Of a stretch of DNA of 64,000 nt, positions 45,292 through 54,510 are shown piece by piece. The notes below the pieces were generated by a model. The model had not been told where the DNA came from, did no database searches, and saw only the letters and a program-made list of their open reading frames with translations. The DNA is taken from positions 89,078 to 153,077 of the forward strand of contig JBOEGQ010000001.1 of the NCBI GenBank assembly GCA_050633505.1, in the 5' to 3' direction. Numbering within the stretch: position 1 is the first letter of the stretch; each line of letters begins with the position of its first letter. The position numbers were made by a program, and so were the translations under genes. This DNA comes from UBA1672 sp050633505 (GTDB lineage Bacteria; Pseudomonadota; Alphaproteobacteria; Micavibrionales; Micavibrionaceae).

Positions 45292-47853
45292 TTAATACAA
45301 TCCGCCCGTTCCCGTCGAAACAGAATGCGTTGGTGTCGGAGACGGCGCCGTATTGGATTGTCTATTCGGATCATAAGCATCACTATATGTATGGCTATCA
45401 TATCCACCAAAGCTTCTGATCACTGAAATACCATCTTCGCCAAGCATATACATTTCATCACTTGGCTCTGTTCCGACAAGGAATGATTCCCATATCACCT
45501 TTTTATCGCCTGGTGCAGCGCGCGCGCCTGTCTCCGCATTGATACGGATACTGCGAATTCCCGGCGGTCGTCTAAATGGAACAGGTGGCTTATCCGCCAG
45601 CGCTTTATCCATAAAGTCCTTGAAGATTGGAACCGCAACAGATGATCCGGTCTCTTTACGCCCTAACGTTCCGGGATTATCAAACCCCGTATACACCCCA
45701 ACAACCAAATTAGGCGTAAAACCAATAAACCATGCATCACGCGATTCGTTTGTTGTACCCGTTTTACCCGCCATTGGACGCTTTAAGGCACGCAAACGCA
45801 CACCGGTTCCCCTTTGCACAACACCTTCCATAATAGAAACCATTTGATACGTGGTACGCGCATCTGCAATTTGTTCGCGCGTATCAGGCACATCCGGGAC
45901 AGGCTGATCTTCCCATTTCACCATTGCACCACACTTGGCACAAGCACGCGCATCATGTTTAAAGACCGTCTGCCCATATCGATTTTGCACTCGATCAATA
46001 AATGTAGGAGTAATTTTTTTCCCACCATTCACCAACATCCCGTAAGCCGCCGTCATTTTCAACAAAGTTGTCTCAGCTGCACCCAAAGAATTAGCCAAAA
46101 GAGGTTTCATATTTTCAGTAATACCAAAATGGTCGGAATAGCTGGCAATCAGATCCATACCAAGAAAATCTGCCAAACGAACAGTCATAAGGTTTCTGGA
46201 CTTCTCAATACCCACACGCACAGGGGTCGGCCCGTAAAATTCATTTGAATAATTGGTTGGCTTCCATGTTCCCGCAACCTTATCTTCCAAAACAAACGGC
46301 GCATCAAGAACAAGTGTCGCAGGTGTGAACCCCTTATCTAATGCGGCAAGATAGACAAATGGTTTAAAAGCCGATCCGGGTTGGCGCACCGCCTGCGTTG
46401 CACGGTTAAATTCAGACCCGCCATAGCGATAATTCCAGCCCCCCTGCATTGCAAGTACCCGTCCCGTATGTGGATCCAAAGCAATTAGCGCACCTTGAAT
46501 TTCAGGCACTTGACGCAAATGATAACGTTGCGCCACATCTACGACCTCATCATTTTGTGGCTCAGACGCAGCCGAGGCCTCTTCAGGTGGTACGCTATGC
46601 GCTTCAACCATTACGATATCGCCAATCTGTAAAACCTGCTCAACAGAAGTAACCTTCTCGCCCCTTTTTCGAACATCAATATATTCACGCGCCCATTCTA
46701 GATCTTCAATCAGAATTTCGCCCTGATCTAATTCTATAAAGCCAAGCTTTGCACGATCTTTTGACACATCAAGAACGGCCGCAAGCGTCCATCCCTCTAA
46801 TGCACCCTCAGGCTCCTTAACCTCTTCCAATTGCACGCGCCAGTCATCCATCGTTGGCAATGTGGCGACAGCCCCACGCCAGCCATGGCGCAAATCATAT
46901 GCCACCAAACCATCACGCAATACACTTTCCGCAACTTTTTGTAACTGGGGATCAACAGATGTACGTACTGCAAGCCCGCCCTGATAGAGGCTCTCCTCAC
47001 CATAACGCGCAGATAGCTCACGGCGCACCTCTTCCGCAAAGTACGGTGCATCAACACGCTTACTGGTATCACTACGCATTTCAAGTGGGATGGCTTTGGC
47101 AAGATCTGCTTGCGCCTGCGTAATATACCCCTCAACCACCATACGATCGACAACCCAATTTCTACGCGCTAGCGCTTTTTCATGGTTGCGAACGGGATGA
47201 TAATTATTCGGCGCCTTTGCCAGAGAAGCAAGATATGCCGCCTCCGCAACATTTAGCTCTTCAAGAGATTTGTCAAAATAATAAAGCGCGGCAGATGCCA
47301 CACCATACGCACCCCCGCCTAGGAAAATTTCATTCAGATAAAGCTCTAGAACCTCATCACGCCCCAATGTTTTGAACATACGATAGGCAATAATCGCCTC
47401 TTTAATTTTTCGCTCATAGGATACTTCGTTGGAAAAGAAGAAATTTTTGGCAACCTGCTGTGCGATTGTTGATCCACCTTCTGGTCTGCGGCGTACCCCC
47501 ATCAATTTGTTTTTAATATTTTTAAGCATCGCACGGGCAACAGCTGTCATATCAACACCGCCATGCGTATAAAAGTTCTGATCTTCTGTTGCAATGAAGG
47601 CCTGCTTTACGCGATCAGGAATAAATTCAATTGGTACAAATACACGCTTTTCCTGTGCGAATTCTGCCATCAAATGCCCGTCTCCTGCATAAAGACGCGT
47701 TACAATTGGTGGTTCATAATTGCGAAGTTGGCTATAATCCGGCAGGTCATTACCATAGTAGTTCAGGATATAAACAAAGCCTGCAACCGCAACGACGGCA
47801 CCAAGGAACCCCAATGAAAAAAGCCCTAAAAACCCGTACCACAAATACCGCAT
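45292..47853 (-). CDS. mrcA: Penicillin-binding protein 1A (bifunctional transglycosylase/transpeptidase)
   Basis: Polymerises and cross-links peptidoglycan. 853 residues: membrane anchor (6-30); GT51 domain with EDQNFYTHGGVD (catalytic Glu) and RRPEGGSTIAQQVAKNFF; an OB-like insert (about 330-440); transpeptidase with the SxxK serine Ser494 in QPGSAFKPF, a KSRN motif and AGKTGTTNESRDAWFIG. The insert and length match class A PBP1a of Gram-negatives. The C-terminus is Ser/Thr/Pro-rich. Upstream are the mlaE-mlaF genes. Confidence 0.95.
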   Translation of the reverse strand: MRYLWYGFLGLFSLGFLGAVVAVAGFVYILNYYGNDLPDYSQLRNYEPPIVTRLYAGDGHLMAEFAQEKRVFVPIEFIPDRVKQAFIATEDQNFYTHGGVDMTAVARAMLKNIKNKLMGVRRRPEGGSTIAQQVAKNFFFSNEVSYERKIKEAIIAYRMFKTLGRDEVLELYLNEIFLGGGAYGVASAALYYFDKSLEELNVAEAAYLASLAKAPNNYHPVRNHEKALARRNWVVDRMVVEGYITQAQADLAKAIPLEMRSDTSKRVDAPYFAEEVRRELSARYGEESLYQGGLAVRTSVDPQLQKVAESVLRDGLVAYDLRHGWRGAVATLPTMDDWRVQLEEVKEPEGALEGWTLAAVLDVSKDRAKLGFIELDQGEILIEDLEWAREYIDVRKRGEKVTSVEQVLQIGDIVMVEAHSVPPEEASAASEPQNDEVVDVAQRYHLRQVPEIQGALIALDPHTGRVLAMQGGWNYRYGGSEFNRATQAVRQPGSAFKPFVYLAALDKGFTPATLVLDAPFVLEDKVAGTWKPTNYSNEFYGPTPVRVGIEKSRNLMTVRLADFLGMDLIASYSDHFGITENMKPLLANSLGAAETTLLKMTAAYGMLVNGGKKITPTFIDRVQNRYGQTVFKHDARACAKCGAMVKWEDQPVPDVPDTREQIADARTTYQMVSIMEGVVQRGTGVRLRALKRPMAGKTGTTNESRDAWFIGFTPNLVVGVYTGFDNPGTLGRKETGSSVAVPIFKDFMDKALADKPPVPFRRPPGIRSIRINAETGARAAPGDKKVIWESFLVGTEPSDEMYMLGEDGISVIRSFGGYDSHTYSDAYDPNRQSNTAPSPTPTHSVSTGTGGLY

Positions 47854-47926
47854 TGCTTTATCTCAATTCTTAAAATGTTAATTAGCTGTGTACGCAGATT
47901 ATTCCTGCCGCACCTAAATGCAATTC

Positions 47927-48709
47927 TTAGGCCACGCGACGTGTTATCGGGCCCTCTGCACGGCCATGAATAAATTGCTCAACATATTCATTACCGGAAT
48001 GGTCAAGATCATCGACTGCACCTTTCCAGATAATACGTCCTTCATAAATCATTGCGACATAATCTGCAATTTTTCGAACACTTCCCATATCGTGGGTAAT
48101 AGATAAGGCCGTCGCGCCTAACCCTTTGACCTGTTCAACGATCAGATTATTAATAACATCCGCCATAATCGGATCGAGGCCGGTTGTTGGCTCATCAAAA
48201 AAGATAACCTTCGGCGATGTTGCCACCGCACGTGCCAGACCAACCCGCTTTTGCATACCACCGGAAAGCTCTGCCGGATACAATTCGGCCACTTGCTCTT
48301 TCAAGCCTACCGCCTTGATTTTCGCAATAGCAATTTCTTTGGCTTCCTTTTTATTCACTCCTTGCCCATGGATCAGGCCAAAGGCCACATTTTCCCATAT
48401 TTTCAAAGAGTCAAATAAGGCCGCCCCTTGGAACAGCATGCCAAATTGGTGCATAAACGCACCCCGTTTTTTCGGGCTTACGCCGACGCTTTCCTGTCCA
48501 TCAATCAAAACAGAACCACTATCCGGTGCCAAAAGCCCCAATACGCATTTCAGCATAACCGATTTACCGGTTCCCGAACCGCCGATCACCACAAGAGATT
48601 TCCCCTCCGGCACACTTAAATCAAGATTATTGAGTACCTTATTGGCGCCGAATGCTTTACTCACTCCGCGCATATCAATCTTTGCTATTTCACCTTGCTC
48701 TACACTCAT
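47927..48709 (-). CDS. mlaF: MlaF-like ABC ATPase for outer-membrane lipid asymmetry
   Basis: 260 residues: Walker A IGGSGTGKSVMLK, Q-loop FQGAALFDSL, signature LSGGMQKRVGLARA, Walker B VIFFDEPTTGLDP and the H-loop ITHD. The GGM-QKR signature and the GAALFDSLKIWENVAFGL segment are typical of MlaF/TtgA-type ATPases. Its start overlaps the mlaE stop by four bases. No mlaD (MCE) gene follows; the window goes directly to mrcA, so MlaD and the rest must lie elsewhere. Confidence 0.9.
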   Translation of the reverse strand: MSVEQGEIAKIDMRGVSKAFGANKVLNNLDLSVPEGKSLVVIGGSGTGKSVMLKCVLGLLAPDSGSVLIDGQESVGVSPKKRGAFMHQFGMLFQGAALFDSLKIWENVAFGLIHGQGVNKKEAKEIAIAKIKAVGLKEQVAELYPAELSGGMQKRVGLARAVATSPKVIFFDEPTTGLDPIMADVINNLIVEQVKGLGATALSITHDMGSVRKIADYVAMIYEGRIIWKGAVDDLDHSGNEYVEQFIHGRAEGPITRRVA

Positions 48710-49539
48710 GAGAAAAAGATCTGTGTTATTAAATAGTTAAAAATCAAAATCAAAATCGAGGATGATACAACCGCATTGGTTGTGGCCGCGCCAACCCCTT
48801 GCGCACCACGTGCAGAATTAAAACCGTGATAGCACCCCATAATCGAAACGATAAATCCAAATGCCCCCGCTTTCCAAAGGCCAGAAACCACATCAATGTG
48901 CGTTACAGTATCCCATGTCTGCGACAAATAACTGGATGGGGAAAAGCCCAAAGAATAGATCGACACAACATAGCCACCATAGACGCCAATAATATCACCA
49001 ATCAAAACAAGTAGAGGTAACATCAAAGTCGCAGCAATCACACGAGGCGCAATCAAATATTTAAACGGATTAACCGATAACGTGCGCAGAGCGTCTATCT
49101 GCTCTGTCACACGCATGGTTCCGATTTCCGCCGCGATTGCCGCACCGACACGTCCGGCCACCATCAATCCGGCAAGAACAGGAGAGAGTTCACGTGTAAT
49201 GGATAAAACAACAACGCCTGCAATCGCACCTTCCGCATTAAAACGTGTAAAGCCAGTATAGCTTTGTAATGCCAAGACCATTCCGGTAAAGAGCGCCGTC
49301 ATACCGACCACAGGCAATGAATAATACCCAATATCAATAAGTTGACGCATCAATTGAGAGGGAAAGAACGGCGGTGTAAAGCAATGCATAACACTACGTC
49401 CGATAAAATCAGACAAACGCCCAACCGCAGCGCAAAATCCCAGAACACTGCGCCCTATCCCAGCCAAAAAATCCAAAATCAAAGAAACAGGGCCTGAGCT
49501 CATCTGATCATTTTGTGGTTGTATTGGCTCTTGTGTCAT
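48706..49539 (-). CDS. mlaE: MlaE-like ABC permease
   Basis: 277-residue inner-membrane permease. After a 60-residue N-terminal part come about five to six hydrophobic segments with the family motifs LVIGMTALFTG-like VVGMTALFTGMVLALQSYTG, LVAGRVGAAIAAEIGTMRVTEQIDAL and GCYHGFNSARGAQGVG. Translationally coupled to mlaF. The pair moves phospholipid between membranes in the Mla system. Confidence 0.92.
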   Translation of the reverse strand: MTQEPIQPQNDQMSSGPVSLILDFLAGIGRSVLGFCAAVGRLSDFIGRSVMHCFTPPFFPSQLMRQLIDIGYYSLPVVGMTALFTGMVLALQSYTGFTRFNAEGAIAGVVVLSITRELSPVLAGLMVAGRVGAAIAAEIGTMRVTEQIDALRTLSVNPFKYLIAPRVIAATLMLPLLVLIGDIIGVYGGYVVSIYSLGFSPSSYLSQTWDTVTHIDVVSGLWKAGAFGFIVSIMGCYHGFNSARGAQGVGAATTNAVVSSSILILIFNYLITQIFFS

Positions 49540-49630
49540 CTGGTCGTATTTTCGATTTCGTGCTTTAAATTATCCATTCATAGAGGAAAAAACACTAAAG
49601 GAATTAAGGGCTCTCGTCTATAGTGAAAGC

Positions 49631-50299
49631 ATGAGTATCAAGAAAATCTCCCCCGATGATTTGGTTTGTATGAATCTGCATGAATCTGCTTTCCCATACC
49701 GCATAGATCTCGCCTATGCGAAGGATAATAATTTGTTGTTGGGAGAGCGCATATATCGTAAGAATGCGAAATTATGGCTCCACAAAGATTTAGCAGATAT
49801 CGTGTTCAAAGCCAGCAAGATATGCTTCACACAACATCAATTGCACTTTATTTTATATGATGGTTTACGCACATCCGATGCACAAGAAGCCATGATGCAT
49901 ACACGTAATGTACGGAACAATCCGCAGTGGCTGGAACCGCCGCGCTTGCTCTCACCACCCGGATCAGGGGCCCATCCGCGCGCCATGGCCATTGATATCG
50001 GTTTAGAAACACAGAGCGGAAAGATCATTGATATGGGATGCCCTTTTGATTACTTGGCACGCAATCCGCACCCGGATCACAACCCGGCACATAGATTATA
50101 CAAACACCCCGCAAACATCCTCAAAAATCGTGAAATGCTGGATACACCCATGATTGATTCATCCATTGCATTAAACACCCCCATTCTACCCCTTCCACAG
50201 GAATGGTGGGATTTCCGATTGCCTGCCGATATTTATGATCAATACGAGCCACTATCGGAAAAAGATTTACCAAGTCAGATGAAATTACTCTCGATATAA
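49631..50299 (+). CDS. VanX/DdpX-like D-Ala-D-Ala dipeptidase family protein
   Basis: 222 residues of peptidase family M15D. Zinc ligands His115 and Asp122 lie in SGAHPRAMAIDIG (the family motif SxHxxGxAxD), and the general base Glu191 lies in EWWDFRL. In VanX the third zinc ligand is the His of EWWH; here the residue is Asp194. A Cys (Met-Gly-Cys137-Pro) is also unusual. The enzyme may still bind zinc through Asp or may be altered. Its 3' end overlaps the convergent alr gene by 15 bases, which puts a D-Ala-D-Ala hydrolase next to the enzyme that makes D-Ala. Confidence 0.75.
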   Translation: MSIKKISPDDLVCMNLHESAFPYRIDLAYAKDNNLLLGERIYRKNAKLWLHKDLADIVFKASKICFTQHQLHFILYDGLRTSDAQEAMMHTRNVRNNPQWLEPPRLLSPPGSGAHPRAMAIDIGLETQSGKIIDMGCPFDYLARNPHPDHNPAHRLYKHPANILKNREMLDTPMIDSSIALNTPILPLPQEWWDFRLPADIYDQYEPLSEKDLPSQMKLLSI

Positions 50300-51391
50300 A
50301 CGTGCATAGCGATCCCCTAAAGAAGTAAGGATCTCATACGGAATTGTTCCGGCACTTTGCGCCAGATCATCAATGGTCTGATGCCCCCCTAAGACCTCCA
50401 CCATATCGCCGATAGCAGGCATATCACATTCAGCCACACCGGAGAGGTCACAAATAATCAGATCCATAGAGACACGCCCACGTATGGGGAGGTTATACCC
50501 CTTATAATACAAAGCCCCTTGATTGCTCAAATATCTTGAAACTCCATCTGCATAACCGATAGAAAGAATTGCAATCCTTGAATTTTTATCAAATCGATAC
50601 GTTTCGTTGTATCCACAAAAATCGCCTGATTTTACCGACTTTATTTGCAAAATCGGAACATCTAAAGATACAAGTTGAGACATAGGATTAACATCTTCAT
50701 CACTTGGATTTCCACCATATAAGGCAATCCCCGGACGCACCAAATCCAGATGATACGTATCGTCGGCGAAAATGCCACCGGAATTACATATCGATTTCTT
50801 AAACGCCGTTTTTCCTGCTTCTAATTTCTGACAAAGCCGATGAAACAAGTCGTATTGCCGCCTATTAGATGGATTGCTCGGTTGCTCTGATGAGCAAAAG
50901 TGACTCATGACATATTGCACATCAATCCCATCGAGTATTGCTGGATCACGACCTATAAATTCAACCTCTGGCTGCTCAAGTCCCAGACGGTTCATACCAG
51001 TATCAACATGAATTAATGCAGGTAAGGTTTTCTCCATATCACTTGAGAACCGAGCATATTGCTCAATATCATAGAGTGAATTCAGCACAGGGCTTAGCTG
51101 ATATTGATGATATAGCTTGCGCTCATGTGTAGAAAATCCATTAAGGATATAAATATCCCCCTTAGGTAAGGCGTTGCGTAACACCTCCCCCTCTTCCACC
51201 GTTGCAACAAAAAAAGAACGTGCACCTGCGTGATACAATGCAGGCGCAATACGCTCAACACCAAGGCCATAGCCATTCGCCTTAACAACGGCAGAGGCCT
51301 CACATGATGGGCCTATTTTCTGACTTAACATACGGTAATTATCAGATAAAGCCGCCAAATCAATCGTTAGACGTCCTTTATGCCCACTCAT
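50285..51391 (-). CDS. alr: Alanine racemase
   Basis: PLP enzyme that makes D-alanine for peptidoglycan. 368 residues: Lys37 in AVVKANGYGLG binds PLP, the GIALYGG and SMDLIICD motifs are present, and the second-subunit Tyr lies in SIGYADGVSR. Begins five bases after dnaB in the same direction, the usual dnaB-alr arrangement of alphaproteobacteria. Confidence 0.95.
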   Translation of the reverse strand: MSGHKGRLTIDLAALSDNYRMLSQKIGPSCEASAVVKANGYGLGVERIAPALYHAGARSFFVATVEEGEVLRNALPKGDIYILNGFSTHERKLYHQYQLSPVLNSLYDIEQYARFSSDMEKTLPALIHVDTGMNRLGLEQPEVEFIGRDPAILDGIDVQYVMSHFCSSEQPSNPSNRRQYDLFHRLCQKLEAGKTAFKKSICNSGGIFADDTYHLDLVRPGIALYGGNPSDEDVNPMSQLVSLDVPILQIKSVKSGDFCGYNETYRFDKNSRIAILSIGYADGVSRYLSNQGALYYKGYNLPIRGRVSMDLIICDLSGVAECDMPAIGDMVEVLGGHQTIDDLAQSAGTIPYEILTSLGDRYARLYRE

Positions 51392-51396
51392 GCAGA

Positions 51397-52914
51397 TTAA
51401 TACCCTTGCTGCTGAGGATCATGGATTTCATCAAGATCACTAAATCGGGTCTTACTGCCATCAAAATGCATACGCACAGCCCCGATCGGACCATGACGAG
51501 CCTTGGCCACAATAGCTTCACCAACATTAAGCGCACGCTCACATTGCTCTTGCCATTGCAAATGCTTATCCGTTCCCATTTCAGGTTCAGATCTATGCAA
51601 ATAATATTCCTCACGATAAACAAACATCACCACATCCGCATCCTGCTCAATCGATCCGGATTCACGCAGATCCGACAGCATTGGACGCTTATCTTCACGT
51701 TGTTCAACCGCACGCGATAACTGCGATAACGCAAGAACAGGAATATGCAGCTCTTTCGCAATTGCCTTTAACCCTCTGGTAATTTCCGAGACCTCTTGCA
51801 CACGGTTTGATTCACTTTGACGCGAACCACTTCCCCTCAACAGTTGAAGATAATCGACAATCAACATATCCAAACCATGTTGGCGTTTTAACCGTCGTGC
51901 ACGCGTACGAACCGCGCCAATTGTCAAGGCAGGTGTATCATCGATATAAAGCGGCACTTTCGATAACGTTTGACTTGCTTTTACAAAGCGCTGGAAATCT
52001 TCCTGTTTGATATCCCCTTGCTTAATCGCGTGACCAGACATATCTGCACAATCTGCCAAAATACGTGTGGCAAGCTGATCTGATGACATCTCAAGGGAGA
52101 AAAACCCGACGCGCGCGCCCTCTTTACCACCCGTTTCCGCATATATACGCGCAGAGTTATAAGCAATATTGGTTGATAGAGCGGTTTTCCCCATAGACGG
52201 GCGCCCCGCGAGAATCAAAAGATCAGAAGGATGGAAACCACCCAATTGCTTATCCAAATCCCGCAAACCTGTTGTAAAACCAGTAACATGCCCCTTTGTT
52301 TTGAATGCCTTTTCCGCAACCTCAATAGACACCATCACCGAATCACGCAAAGAAACGAAACCGCCCTTCACCTCACCGCTTTCCGCAAGAGAGAATAGCT
52401 TGGACTCAGCCGTTTCCACGATATCTGTCGGCTGAGAGTCTAATGTTTGCTCATGCGATTCATTGACAATATCCTCACCAAGCGTAATCAGCTCTCGGCG
52501 CATGAAAAGATCATAAATCGTTTGCGCATAGTCACGTACGTTGATGACACTAACGATACTGGCGGCAAGATCGGCAAGATATGCACCACCGCCCAAATCG
52601 GCCAGATCCTCATCTTTCTCAAAATACCCTTTCAATGTAACAGGCGATGCATTCTGTCCGCGATCAATAAATTGCGCGACAGCCGTAAAGATACGCTGAT
52701 GCACGGGCATAAAGAAATGCTCTGCCTTAAGCAGATCACCGATCTTCTCATAGGCATTATTATTCACAAGTAAAGCACCGAGCAACCCTTGCTCTGCCTC
52801 AACATTGTTGGGTGATGTACGATAATGCGGACTATTATCCTGTCCGCTTACATTCTGTCCAACGGGAACATGTTCCGCATCGGCAGGAGGATCAAAAAAT
52901 ACTGGCTGTGTCAT
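51397..52914 (-). CDS. dnaB: Replicative DNA helicase
   Basis: Ring helicase at the replication fork. 505 residues: variable N-terminus, N-terminal DnaB domain from RTSPNNVEAEQGLLGALL (about 32), linker, and RecA-like ATPase with Walker A LAGRPSMGKTALS, MLIVDYLQLLRGSG, ALSQLSRAVEQREDKRPMLSDLRESGSIEQDADVV (quoted in parts). No ribosome site lies before ATG 52914; a terminator-like hairpin ends at the start codon (see that entry). Confidence 0.96.
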   Translation of the reverse strand: MTQPVFFDPPADAEHVPVGQNVSGQDNSPHYRTSPNNVEAEQGLLGALLVNNNAYEKIGDLLKAEHFFMPVHQRIFTAVAQFIDRGQNASPVTLKGYFEKDEDLADLGGGAYLADLAASIVSVINVRDYAQTIYDLFMRRELITLGEDIVNESHEQTLDSQPTDIVETAESKLFSLAESGEVKGGFVSLRDSVMVSIEVAEKAFKTKGHVTGFTTGLRDLDKQLGGFHPSDLLILAGRPSMGKTALSTNIAYNSARIYAETGGKEGARVGFFSLEMSSDQLATRILADCADMSGHAIKQGDIKQEDFQRFVKASQTLSKVPLYIDDTPALTIGAVRTRARRLKRQHGLDMLIVDYLQLLRGSGSRQSESNRVQEVSEITRGLKAIAKELHIPVLALSQLSRAVEQREDKRPMLSDLRESGSIEQDADVVMFVYREEYYLHRSEPEMGTDKHLQWQEQCERALNVGEAIVAKARHGPIGAVRMHFDGSKTRFSDLDEIHDPQQQGY

Positions 52915-52954
52915 AAAAGAAAGCTAGCAAATGCCTTCGCACTTCGCTAGCTTT
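52915..52954 (-). terminator. Terminator-like hairpin abutting the dnaB start codon
   Basis: On the minus strand AAAGCTAGC (52954-52946) pairs with GCTAGCTTT (52928-52920) around a 17-base loop and is followed by CTTTT just before the dnaB ATG at 52914. It can end the rpsF-rpsR-rplI transcript, or act as an attenuator or translational block on dnaB. Confidence 0.6.
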
Positions 52955-52977
52955 TATGAATTATATATTGTGAATAT

Positions 52978-52999
52978 CGGGGATATAATCACATCCCCG
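52978..52999. repeat. Hairpin just after rplI
   Basis: CGGGGAT (52978-52984) pairs with ATCCCCG (52993-52999), loop of 8. No U-tract follows on either strand. It lies ten bases downstream of the rplI stop, a place where 3'-end stabilising hairpins occur. Confidence 0.5.
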
Positions 53000-53008
53000 T
53001 AAAAACAC

Positions 53009-53632
53009 TTATGCTTCTTCAGATGCCTCTTCTGCAACAGCTTCAGAATCAGACGCTTCTTCATCTGAAACAGCATCAAGAATTTCTTCTTCCTGAACTT
53101 CTTCTTCAACATCAGCGAAAGAACCATCTGCAATCAAAGCACGTCCGGTTTCAGCCTGAATTTTTGCTTCTTCCACAGAGCGCGCGATATTTACAATCAC
53201 ATCCACTTTAACTTCAGGGTGCAGAACAACTTCAACAGGAATTAAACCAATTGTTTTGATGTTTTGCGTCAAACGCACCATATCGCGTGTAATATTCTGT
53301 TTCGTTTCTTCTGAAACAGAATCTGCAATATCACGTGAGTTCACAGAACCAAACAATTGACCTGCTTCCGAAGCCTGACGAATAACCGGAACCTTAACAT
53401 TTTCAATTGTCTTGGCTAGTTTTTCCGCCGCTTCACGACCTTTTTCATTCGCAGCTTCCAAAGTTTTCTTCTGCGCTTCAAAATACGCTACATTTTCTTT
53501 GCTTGCACGTAGAGCTTTTTTCTGCGGTAACAAGAAGTTACGTGCATAGCCAGGCTTTACATTGACGATTTCGCCCATCTGGCCAAGCTTTTCAACGCGT
53601 TCAAGCAAAATAACTTGTGTTGATGATGACAT
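53009..53632 (-). CDS. rplI: Large-subunit ribosomal protein bL9
   Basis: 207 residues. The first 150 match bL9: VILLERVEKLGQMGEIVNVKPGYARNFLLPQKKA, connecting helix and C-terminal domain. A 55-residue acidic tail rich in E, D, A and S (for example EEEVQEEEILDAVSDEEA) extends beyond the usual 148-150 residues, a feature of many alphaproteobacterial L9 proteins. GGAG lies seven bases before ATG 53632. Confidence 0.95.
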   Translation of the reverse strand: MSSSTQVILLERVEKLGQMGEIVNVKPGYARNFLLPQKKALRASKENVAYFEAQKKTLEAANEKGREAAEKLAKTIENVKVPVIRQASEAGQLFGSVNSRDIADSVSEETKQNITRDMVRLTQNIKTIGLIPVEVVLHPEVKVDVIVNIARSVEEAKIQAETGRALIADGSFADVEEEVQEEEILDAVSDEEASDSEAVAEEASEEA

Positions 53633-53653
53633 AATTTATCTCCAAATCTAGTC

Positions 53654-53932
53654 TTAGCGACGGCCTTGCGGACGTTGATCGCTTTCATGTTGAACATATG
53701 GCAATAGCCCCATAAAACGTGCGCGTTTGATTGCTTTTGCAAGCTCACGCTGTTTCTTTTGAGACACGGCAGTGATACGGCTTGGGATAATTTTCCCACG
53801 CTCAGAGATGTAACGACCTAGAAGACGTGTATCTTTCCAATCGATCTGAGGCGCATTCGGCCCTGTAAAAGGACATGTCTTTTTACGGCGGAAAAATGGA
53901 CGTTTTACAGTTGGTGCATCAGCAGCTGGCAT
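53654..53932 (-). CDS. rpsR: Small-subunit ribosomal protein bS18
   Basis: 92 residues. FFRRKKTCPFTGPNAPQIDWKDTRLLGRYISERGKIIPSRITAVS (shown in parts) is the S18 core. Binds with S6 on the 30S platform. Start codon overlaps the rpsF stop as TAATG. Confidence 0.96.
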   Translation of the reverse strand: MPAADAPTVKRPFFRRKKTCPFTGPNAPQIDWKDTRLLGRYISERGKIIPSRITAVSQKKQRELAKAIKRARFMGLLPYVQHESDQRPQGRR

Positions 53933-54327
53933 TATGCGGCCTCCTTCTTTTTATCAAATTTCTTATCGAATTTTCTGTCAAATTTCTTTTTATCATCATC
54001 ACGACCACCCTTATCCATCATAACAGACGGGCCTTCGCTCAATTCTTCAATGCGTAAAGTCTGGAAACGCACAACATCTTCATGTAAGCGCATCTGACGT
54101 TCCATTTCATGCAATGTATCAGCATCTACATCCAGCTCAAGCAAGATATAGTGCCCCTTACGCGCCTTGTTAATGCGGTACGCAAAGTTTTTAAGTCCCC
54201 AAAACTCTGTTTTGTGAACCTTACCATTTGCATCTGTAATGATTTTTGCGAAACCTTCGGTAATGTCTTTTACCTGAGTTTCCGTAAGGTCTTGCCGTGC
54301 AATATACACGGTTTCATAGAAAGGCAT
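53932..54327 (-). CDS. rpsF: Small-subunit ribosomal protein bS6
   Basis: 131 residues. ATG 54327 is chosen over ATG 54333 because AGGAGG lies seven bases before 54327 but only one base before 54333. MPFYETVYIARQDLTETQV and the FWGLKNFAYRINKARKGHY segment identify S6. The tail is Lys/Asp-rich (DDDKKKFDRKFDKKFDKKKE). First gene of the rpsF-rpsR-rplI operon. Confidence 0.96.
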   Translation of the reverse strand: MPFYETVYIARQDLTETQVKDITEGFAKIITDANGKVHKTEFWGLKNFAYRINKARKGHYILLELDVDADTLHEMERQMRLHEDVVRFQTLRIEELSEGPSVMMDKGGRDDDKKKFDRKFDKKFDKKKEAA

Positions 54328-54356
54328 ATTCATTCCTCCTGAGTTATACCATATCC

Positions 54357-54399
54357 GCAGGATTCCCTGCTTTTATAGCCAGCCAGTAACACCAGTTAC
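54357..54399 (-). promoter_or_regulatory. Paired hairpins in the rpsF leader (possible S6:S18 site)
   Basis: Two short stems lie in the leader: GTAAC/GTTAC (54386-54390 and 54395-54399, four-base loop) and GCAGG/CCTGC (54357-54361 and 54366-54370, four-base loop), just before the ribosome site. In other bacteria S6:S18 binds the rpsF leader for autoregulation, but I cannot match the known consensus here. Confidence 0.3.
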
Positions 54400-54427
54400 C
54401 AGCGAGGTTATGTTTAAAAGTTGGTGG

Positions 54428-54455
54428 AATATACCGAAAACTCAGGATTACGCAA
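54428..54455 (-). promoter_or_regulatory. Promoter of the rpsF-rpsR-rplI operon
   Basis: On the minus strand TTGCGT (54455-54450), 16-base spacer, TATATT (54433-54428). Gives a leader of about 90 bases. Confidence 0.5.
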
Positions 54456-54510
54456 GCTTTTTCTTAAGGCAAAGCGCATAAGGTAATGATACGAAACAAG
54501 TGAGAAAGAC

